Virus record (IMG/VR): IMGVR_UViG_3300042518_000627
Location: 1 to 26,297 of that record
Direction: 5' to 3' (one strand)
Length of the DNA: 26,297 bases
Origin: a virus
The translations under genes and the position numbers were made by a program. The first letter of the stretch is position 1, and every line of letters starts with the position of its first letter. This document shows positions 21,055 through 26,297 of the stretch, one piece after another. Below the pieces are notes generated by a model that worked only from the letters and a program-made list of their open reading frames with translations, ran no database searches and had not been told where the DNA came from.

Positions 21055-21411
21055 ATGGCAGACGCCACCATCAGCCGCCGTTACCGCGACTTCGACATCA
21101 CCCTGCACACCGCCACCTCCCTGGCAACTACCCTCGACATGCGGGACGTCGCGGGTGCCATCGTGTCTTTCGGCACCATGAGCACCAACAGCAGCACGCT
21201 CCAGATGTTCGTCAGCCCCACCCTTGGCGGGTCGTTCTCCAGGCTCTACAAGGCGGATGGCAGCATCGCCGCTCTGACGCTGGCACCCTCGAGCACGGAA
21301 GCCCGCTCCTACAGCCTGCCCGACGAGGTGTTCGCTGCCGAGTTCCTGAAGATCGTCAGCGTTACCACCAACAGCACGGGCACAGTTGGCGTGGTGATGT
21401 TCAAGAGCTAG
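21055..21411 (+). CDS. Small beta-rich virion-type protein
   Basis: This 118-residue protein starts at ATG 21055 with AGGAG upstream. It looks beta-structured (DFDITLHTATSLATTLDM, STNSSTLQMFVSPTLGGSF) and resembles small phage proteins that end tail-fibre operons. It is separated from the HNH gene by only 3 bases, so cos is unlikely to lie there. No domain identified. Confidence 0.6.
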   Translation: MADATISRRYRDFDITLHTATSLATTLDMRDVAGAIVSFGTMSTNSSTLQMFVSPTLGGSFSRLYKADGSIAALTLAPSSTEARSYSLPDEVFAAEFLKIVSVTTNSTGTVGVVMFKS

Positions 21412-21414
21412 GGC

Positions 21415-21732
21415 ATGCCCCAGCGAATCCCAGCCCATAGGCCGCTGCGTCTGCGTTCGTCACGCCCCAAGCGAGACGATACCGCCAGGCCTAATGCAGC
21501 AGCCCGTGGGTATTGCTCGGCCGCCTGGTTCAAGATGCGGCAGGCCGTGCTGATCCGAGACGCATGGGCCTGCCAGGACTGTGGCCGCGTGTGTGCAGAT
21601 AAGAGGGAAGCCCACGTGGACCACATCACCCCTAAGGCACAGGGCGGCCAGGACGTGATGGAGAACCTCAGGACGCTGTGCATCAGGTGCCACGGCAGGA
21701 AGACGCGCCAGGAGCAGCGGGGGGGAGGGTAG
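21415..21732 (+). CDS. HNH endonuclease of the packaging module
   Basis: The 105-residue protein has CQDCG (zinc knuckle), then EAHVDHITPKAQGG with the catalytic DH, then MENLRTLCIRCHGRKTR with the second knuckle. Such HNH proteins next to terminase genes are required for cos cleavage or packaging in HK97-type phages. The basic N-terminus (RLRSSRPKRDD) may bind DNA. Clear family and context. Confidence 0.88.
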   Translation: MPQRIPAHRPLRLRSSRPKRDDTARPNAAARGYCSAAWFKMRQAVLIRDAWACQDCGRVCADKREAHVDHITPKAQGGQDVMENLRTLCIRCHGRKTRQEQRGGG

Positions 21733-21818
21733 GTCGGATCACAGGGGGTGGCCGGACAATAAACCCCGGTTGTGTGCTCTGCGTATGAATGGCCGTAATT
21801 GGAAGTTGGGTTAAGCCG
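21733..21818. other. Intergenic region upstream of terS, possible cos/promoter
   Basis: The 86 bases between the HNH gene and the preferred terS start contain a GGGGT...ACCCC inverted repeat (21745-21767) and a weak TATGAAT. I cannot identify a cos site. It is the only sizeable gap between the fibre genes and the head operon. Alternative terS start 21789 lies inside it. Confidence 0.3.
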
Positions 21819-22277
21819 ATGGGTAAGGGCCGCAAGCCGACGCCTAAACAGATCCTTAGCCTGCGTGGCTCCCGCATTCGCGGGCCCCACGCGACCGGCA
21901 TCGAGGCCCCGCCTGGCGTCCCGCCGGCCCCGGCCTGGCTGTCCGAGGTCGCCCGTTCCGAGTGGGAGCGGATCGTGCCAATGCTCGAGGCGTCCAAGGT
22001 CATGAGCCCCAGGCATCAGCAGACACTCGCGGCGTACTGCGACTCGTTCGCCGACATGGTTCAGGCGGACCAGGAGCTCAAGGCCAACGGCACCACGCTG
22101 ATGGACGACAAGGGTAGGGTGAGCAATCACCCGGCGTGGAACCGGAAGCGGGATGCACGGAACCAGATGCTGAAGTTCGCGTCGGAGTTCGGGCTGACTG
22201 CATCCGCACTGTCGAGGGTGTCTGCCGTTGACCAAGGCCCGCAAGAAAACGACGACGACGCCCGCATGTTTGCTTGA
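21819..22277 (+). CDS. terS: Terminase small subunit, P27 family
   Basis: The 152-residue protein begins MGKGRKPTPKQILSLRGSRI, the classic P27 start, and continues with PAWLSEVARSEWERIVPML and LAAYCDSFADMVQAD helices. NQMLKFASEFGLTASALSRV is the conserved C-terminal region. P27 proteins recognise the packaging site and regulate TerL. I prefer ATG 21819 to 21789 because the family motif starts there, although the RBS is not strong. It overlaps terL by 50 bp. Confidence 0.88.
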   Translation: MGKGRKPTPKQILSLRGSRIRGPHATGIEAPPGVPPAPAWLSEVARSEWERIVPMLEASKVMSPRHQQTLAAYCDSFADMVQADQELKANGTTLMDDKGRVSNHPAWNRKRDARNQMLKFASEFGLTASALSRVSAVDQGPQENDDDARMFA

Positions 22278-23790
22278 CGCCAAGGCGGCCGACATTGCGA
22301 TCCGGTTCTTCGAGGAGAACCTGACGCACGCGAAAGGCGAGCTCGGTGGTAAAGCGTTCCTGCTCGAGCCGTGGCAGAAGGACTACGTCGGCCGTCTCTT
22401 CGGCACGATGAAAGGCGAGGTGCGGCAGTACCGCACGAGCCTGCTGGCGATCCCTCGCAAGAACGGCAAGAGCACGCTCTGCGCCGGAATCGCCCTCAAG
22501 CTGATGTTCGACGGTGAGCCGGGAGCCGAGATCTACTCGTGTGCCGCCGACCGCGACCAGGCCCGGCTCGTTTTCGAGATGGCGAAGGTCTGCGTCGAGA
22601 ACTCGCCCAAGCTGCGGAGCCGGCTACGGGTGTTTCGCAATTCCATCGTGCGGGAGGACACGCACTCAACGTACAAGGCCCTGTCGTCGGAGGCGTTCAC
22701 GAAGCACGGGCTGAACGCTCACGGGATTATTTTCGATGAGCTCCACGCCCAGCCCGACAGGGAATTATGGGATGTGATGACCACAAGTTCCGGTGCCAGA
22801 AGACAGCCGCTGTGCGTTGCATTGACCACGGCCGGCTACGACCGGAAGAGCATTTGCTGGGAGATCTGGCGATACGCCCTGGCCGTCCGCGACGGGGCGA
22901 TCAAAGACCCCACCTTCCTGCCTGCGATCTACGCCGCCGATCCCGAGGACGATTGGACGAAGGAGGCGACCTGGCGGAAGGCCAATCCGAACCTCGGCGT
23001 GAGCGTGAAGCTCGATGACCTGCGGGTGCGGTGCAAGCGTGCCCAGGACATGCCGAGCGAGGAGAACACCTTCCGGCGGCTGCACCTGAACCAGTGGACC
23101 GAGCAGGATACGCGGTGGCTGCGAATGGAGCACTGGGCACAGGGTAACGAGCCTTGTCCGGTGATGCTGGATGGCCGGGAGTGTTTCGCGGGCCTTGATC
23201 TCGCCAGCACGTTCGACACGACCTGTTTCTGCCTGCTGTTCCAGCTGGACGACGGCACCTTCTGGGTGGAGCCGCATTTCTGGATTCCAGAGACGAACAT
23301 GCGGGACCGGGTCAAGCGGGACCGGGTTCCCTATGACCAGTGGGCGAAGGAAGGCCGGCTGCACCTGACGCACGGCAACGTGACCGACTTCGACCAGGTG
23401 CGGGCCGACATCATGACCCTGACGAAGAAATACAACGTCCGCCAGGTGGCGATCGACCGCTGGAACGCCACGCAGTTGGCGACGCAACTGCAAGGCGATG
23501 GCGTGAATGTCTTAGGTTTTGGGCAGGGCTACGGCTCGATGAGTTCGCCCGCCAAGCAACTCGAGGCCCTGGTCGTGGGCGGCAAGCTGCTCCACGGCGG
23601 GCATCCCGTCTTGGCGTGGCAGGCGTCGAACGTGGCGATTCAGCAGGACCACGCCGGAAACATCAAGCCCAGCAAGGCGAAGAGCAACGAGCGAATCGAC
23701 GGCATCGTGGCGCTGACGATGGCCCTCGGCATCCACGCGACAGCAACCGCCCCGGCACCCGAGCAGAACTGGGACATCATCACGCTATGA
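22228..23790 (+). CDS. terL: Terminase large subunit
   Basis: The 520-residue packaging motor has Walker A IPRKNGKST (residues 75-83) and Walker B GIIFDELHA (166-174). In the C-terminal RNase H-like nuclease domain it has GLDLASTFDTT (D324), AIDRWNAT near 410 and SNERIDGIVAL near 490. These match the HK97/YmfN-like Terminase_1 family. The start is TTG 22228, with GAGGGTG 7 bases before it; no later in-frame Met fits. ATGA overlap with portal. Confidence 0.93.
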   Translation: MTKARKKTTTTPACLLDAKAADIAIRFFEENLTHAKGELGGKAFLLEPWQKDYVGRLFGTMKGEVRQYRTSLLAIPRKNGKSTLCAGIALKLMFDGEPGAEIYSCAADRDQARLVFEMAKVCVENSPKLRSRLRVFRNSIVREDTHSTYKALSSEAFTKHGLNAHGIIFDELHAQPDRELWDVMTTSSGARRQPLCVALTTAGYDRKSICWEIWRYALAVRDGAIKDPTFLPAIYAADPEDDWTKEATWRKANPNLGVSVKLDDLRVRCKRAQDMPSEENTFRRLHLNQWTEQDTRWLRMEHWAQGNEPCPVMLDGRECFAGLDLASTFDTTCFCLLFQLDDGTFWVEPHFWIPETNMRDRVKRDRVPYDQWAKEGRLHLTHGNVTDFDQVRADIMTLTKKYNVRQVAIDRWNATQLATQLQGDGVNVLGFGQGYGSMSSPAKQLEALVVGGKLLHGGHPVLAWQASNVAIQQDHAGNIKPSKAKSNERIDGIVALTMALGIHATATAPAPEQNWDIITL

Positions 23791-25079
23791 GCGAGAACGC
23801 CGCCGCCGACTACAAGATGTTCGACCTCCGCGGCATTGATTGGCCCGAGGTGTCGTCGAGCCGCACGCCCTCAGGCATCCGGGTCAACGCCGACAACTCG
23901 ATGGCGTGCTCGGCCTACACTGCCTGCATTCGGGTCATTTCTGACGCCGTGTCGGCCCTGCCCCTGCACGTTTACGAGCGGCTCGCCGATGGCGGCAAGG
24001 CCAAGGCACCGACGCATCCGGTGTACCGGCTGCTGCACATGCAGCCGAACCCGTGGCAGACGGCGCAGGAGTTCCGGGATTGGATGACCGGCATGTACCT
24101 GCACTACGGTGCCAGCTACGCCGAGATCCGGCCAGGTGCTCGAGGTGCCGTCTCAGAGTTGTGGCCGCTGCATAGCAGCCGGATGGAAGTTGAGCGGCTG
24201 GAAGACGGCACGCTGCGGTATCTGTACCGCGAGCCCAGCGGACGCCAGACCGTCTACTCGCAGTCGCAGATATTCGCCCTGCGGTTCACGACCGAAGACG
24301 GGATTCGGGCGATCCCGACCTACAGGATTTTCCAGAACGCTATCGGCCTGGCCCAGGCGTTGGAGGCCCACGGCAGCACCTACTTCGGCAACGGTGCCCG
24401 GCCCGGCATCGTGCTGGAGAGCGACAACCCGATTCCGGTGGAGGCGGCCGAGCGGCTCCGCGAGCAGTGGGAGCGGATGCACCGGGGCGCAGATCGTGCG
24501 TTCCGCACGGCTGTGCTGCCCAACGGCGTGAAGGCCCACGAGCTCAGCGGCAGCAACGAGGCGGCCCAGTTTCTAGAGACGCGGCAGTACCAGGTCATCG
24601 AGATTTGCCGGGCGTTCCGCGTGCCGCCCCACATGATTCAAGACCTGACCCGCAGCACGTACAGCAACATCGAGGTGCAGGGCACGGAGTTCGTGCAGCA
24701 CTGCCTGCTGCCGCATCTGAAGCGGTGGGAAGCCGCGATCAGCCGCGACCTCATCGTGGACGATGAGACCTTCTTCGCGGAACACTCGGTAAGCGGCCTA
24801 CTCCGGGGCGACCACACCAGCCGGGCGGCGTACTACGTCTCGGCCCTGCAGAACGGGTGGATGACGGTCAACGAGATTCGGGAACTAGAGAACCTCAATC
24901 CCATCGGGCCGGAAGGCGACAAGCACTTCGTGCAACTCAACATGACCACGCTCGACAAGGTGGGCGAAGAGCCGCCTGCAGCGGAGCCGATGCCCGAGCC
25001 GCCCGTCGAGGAAGAAGACACCCCGGCCGATGAAGCCGAGGATGAAGCCGAACAGGAGGAGCAGACCGATGGAAATTGA
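23787..25079 (+). CDS. HK97-family portal protein
   Basis: The 430-residue protein forms the dodecameric DNA gate at the capsid vertex. I see the early CSAYTACIRVISDAVSALPL, then QEFRDWMTGMYLHYG, AVSELWPLHSSRME and IEICRAFRVPPHMIQDLT. SNIEVQGTEFVQHCLLPHLK follows, all in the order typical of the Phage_portal HK97 family. The C-terminal 45 residues are acidic and disordered. It starts by ATGA and overlaps the protease by 11 bp. Confidence 0.92.
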   Translation: MSENAAADYKMFDLRGIDWPEVSSSRTPSGIRVNADNSMACSAYTACIRVISDAVSALPLHVYERLADGGKAKAPTHPVYRLLHMQPNPWQTAQEFRDWMTGMYLHYGASYAEIRPGARGAVSELWPLHSSRMEVERLEDGTLRYLYREPSGRQTVYSQSQIFALRFTTEDGIRAIPTYRIFQNAIGLAQALEAHGSTYFGNGARPGIVLESDNPIPVEAAERLREQWERMHRGADRAFRTAVLPNGVKAHELSGSNEAAQFLETRQYQVIEICRAFRVPPHMIQDLTRSTYSNIEVQGTEFVQHCLLPHLKRWEAAISRDLIVDDETFFAEHSVSGLLRGDHTSRAAYYVSALQNGWMTVNEIRELENLNPIGPEGDKHFVQLNMTTLDKVGEEPPAAEPMPEPPVEEEDTPADEAEDEAEQEEQTDGN

Positions 25080-25710
25080 GCGCCGCGACTTCGCCTTTGA
25101 GGACGACAACGAGCTCGTCGTGGAAAGCCGGGCCGACGGGCGGACGTCCATCGTGGGTTACGCTGCCGTCTATAACCGGCTCTCGCTCGACCTGGGCGGG
25201 TTCCGCGAGGAGATCCTGCCGGGGGCGTTCGACAAGATTCTCGGCCGCCAGCGTGGCCGGCAGGACGTTGTGGCCCTGTTCAACCACGACAGCAACATCG
25301 TCCTGGGCCGCACGTCGAGTGGGACCCTGGAGCTCTCCAGCGACGACAAGGGGCTGCGGTACGTCGTGACGCCGCCCGTCAGCCGGGGCGACGTGCTCGA
25401 GCTCATCCAGCGGCGGGACGTCCGCGGCTCGTCGTTCGCCTTTACAGTGGACCCGAAGAACGAATCATTCCGCACCGGCGAGGACGGCAAGGCCGTGCGG
25501 CAGATCCGAGAGGTGAGCGGGCTGTATGACGTTGGGCCCGTTCTGGTGCCGGCGTACCCCGCCACCTCCGCTTCTGTTGCCATGCGTTCCTACGAAGCCT
25601 GGCTGGCGTCGCAGGCCCCGGCAGAGCCCGAGGTCGTTGCGGCTGTCGCGGCACGCTCGTTGGCCCGTGACGCCGCCGCGGCGTGGGTGCTGAGGCTCCG
25701 CAATGTCTGA
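25069..25710 (+). CDS. HK97-family prohead protease
   Basis: The 213-residue serine protease matures the capsid by removing the delta domain of the major capsid protein. The family pattern appears as IVGYAAVYNRLS and FREEILPGAFDKIL, then VALFNHDSNIVLGR (catalytic His73) and VRGSSFAFTV (Ser121/122). VGPVLVPAYPATSASV closes the core. The start ATG 25069 follows AGGAGG within the portal gene's end. The Ala-rich end may be a linker. Confidence 0.92.
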   Translation: MEIERRDFAFEDDNELVVESRADGRTSIVGYAAVYNRLSLDLGGFREEILPGAFDKILGRQRGRQDVVALFNHDSNIVLGRTSSGTLELSSDDKGLRYVVTPPVSRGDVLELIQRRDVRGSSFAFTVDPKNESFRTGEDGKAVRQIREVSGLYDVGPVLVPAYPATSASVAMRSYEAWLASQAPAEPEVVAAVAARSLARDAAAAWVLRLRNV

Positions 25711-25873
25711 AGCCCGCTGTACGTGTGGCGAGAGGTTGCGGTGCCGATCCAGCCGCCCATGCGGTGACGAGCGGCAGCGCTACCTCCGCTGTCCGCGGTG
25801 TGGCGCTCGTGCGGTGGCGTTTGTGAAAACAACACTTTCCGAGATTCGGTTCTGCAAGAGACCCACCAGGTAG
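25703..25873 (+). CDS. Small zinc-ribbon protein
   Basis: This 56-residue ORF starts inside the protease stop region (8-bp overlap). It has four Cys arranged as CTCG and CPRCG with extra Cys at residues 14 and 20, like the Com or zinc-ribbon proteins found in phage head operons. It is rich in Arg. It could bind RNA or DNA. Supported mainly by cysteine pattern and coupling. Confidence 0.5.
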   Translation: MSEARCTCGERLRCRSSRPCGDERQRYLRCPRCGARAVAFVKTTLSEIRFCKRPTR

Positions 25874-25918
25874 TGGCACCGTGAACTCCATCGGCAATAC
25901 CGCCGGCGGAGAAACCAC

Positions 25919-26297
25919 GTGGACAACCTGAAGAAGCTGCAGGACGAGGCCGCAAAGCTGGCCGACCGGATCGACGCCGTGCGGGCGATCGAGGGCGATG
26001 CCGACAAGATCGCCGAGCGTGACCTTGAGCTCGAGACGCTGACGGCCGACGCCGCCAAGCTCGCCAAGAAGGTCGAGTTTGAGAAGTCGGTCGCCGAGTC
26101 GGCGAAGAGCCTGCGGGCGGTGGTTGACCGTTGCACCCCGGCCCCCGAGGTGCGTGCCGAAGAGCCGAAGACCCGGATCGAGGCGGTTCCGTTCCGTGGC
26201 AAGCTCAAGGCTTTCCGCTCGCACGAGGACGCCTTCAAGAGCGGCATGCAGCTGAAGGCCACGCTTCTCCGCGACGCCGACGCCAAGCGGTGGTGCG
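25919..26297 (+). CDS. Phage major capsid protein, N-terminal part (cut by window end)
   Basis: The open frame from GTG 25919, with GGAG upstream, runs to the window end (126 codons). It starts NLKKLQDEAAKLADRID, a long coiled coil typical of the HK97 delta scaffold domain. A linker (CTPAPEVRAEEPK) follows, then a more globular beginning. Given the upstream protease and portal this is almost certainly the capsid protein; the delta domain would be cut by the protease. Remainder outside the window. No stop is seen. Confidence 0.75.
   Translation, partial: MDNLKKLQDEAAKLADRIDAVRAIEGDADKIAERDLELETLTADAAKLAKKVEFEKSVAESAKSLRAVVDRCTPAPEVRAEEPKTRIEAVPFRGKLKAFRSHEDAFKSGMQLKATLLRDADAKRWC

Noticed and set aside
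1-26297. tRNA genes, rRNA, CRISPR arrays, insertion sequences
   Set aside because: Looked for cloverleaf-like arms, regular spacer-repeat arrays and transposase genes and saw none; small tRNAs could be missed without a scan.

Overview
The window looks like about 26 kb of a temperate, tailed (siphovirus-type, HK97-fold) phage or prophage. It has an integrase, an early regulatory region, recombination and replication genes, virion and lysis-type genes, and the start of the head operon. The DNA is GC-rich, and nearly every gene is on the + strand with ATGA, GTGA or TAGTG overlaps. Start codons (ATG, GTG, sometimes TTG) are often preceded by GAAAGGA-type ribosome-binding sites. The host is not proven. 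The protein families and the cassette-like repeats remind me of planctomycete genomes, but that is recollection, not something the sequence demonstrates.

Layout. Positions 1-229 hold no gene I can defend. Genes at 230-2593 encode a Cys-rich protein, an HExxH metallopeptidase-like protein, a metallophosphoesterase, a DUF1599/MazG-like protein and a small unknown. They converge on a minus-strand tyrosine integrase (2667-3623); the two final stop codons lie in the mirrored arms of one hairpin. The divergent region 3624-3803 and the next 1.3 kb hold several sigma70-like promoters and two recurring short motifs. One is a 17-bp CTACCG-N5-C...AG element, the other the octamer CGTTTTCG. The genes in this stretch are an excisionase-like HTH protein and several very small proteins. 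A structured leader with mutually exclusive hairpins precedes recT (5478-6338).

The replication and recombination block (6335-13444) encodes small proteins, a winged-helix protein with a clamp-binding-like peptide, an HNH nuclease coupled to an SF2 helicase, and a replisome-organizer-like protein containing an origin-like repeat cluster. It continues with a LexA-type DNA-binding protein, a bacterial-type DnaN sliding clamp, a small HTH protein and a RusA resolvase. Between the HTH gene and rusA, two near-identical 91-92 bp imperfect hairpins alternate with small ORFs in the manner of integron attC sites, and a weaker third hairpin may follow.

At 13441-18251 come two glycosyltransferase-like proteins, several unknowns, a papain-fold cysteine peptidase with all key residues, a Cys-rich lipoprotein, and two small membrane proteins, one holin-like. 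At 18255-21411 are virion-surface-type proteins: a LamG fold, a beta-rich protein, a collagen-repeat fibre, a glycine-rich protein and two small ones. The packaging and head operon then follows: HNH, TerS (P27), TerL, HK97 portal, prohead protease, a small zinc-ribbon protein, and the N-terminal part of a putative major capsid protein cut by the window end.

The most unusual points are the attC-like cassette array inside a phage early region, the phage-borne beta clamp together with a nearby clamp-binding-like motif, the shared-operator promoter set, the recT leader with overlapping hairpins, and the papain-like peptidase in a lysis-like position.
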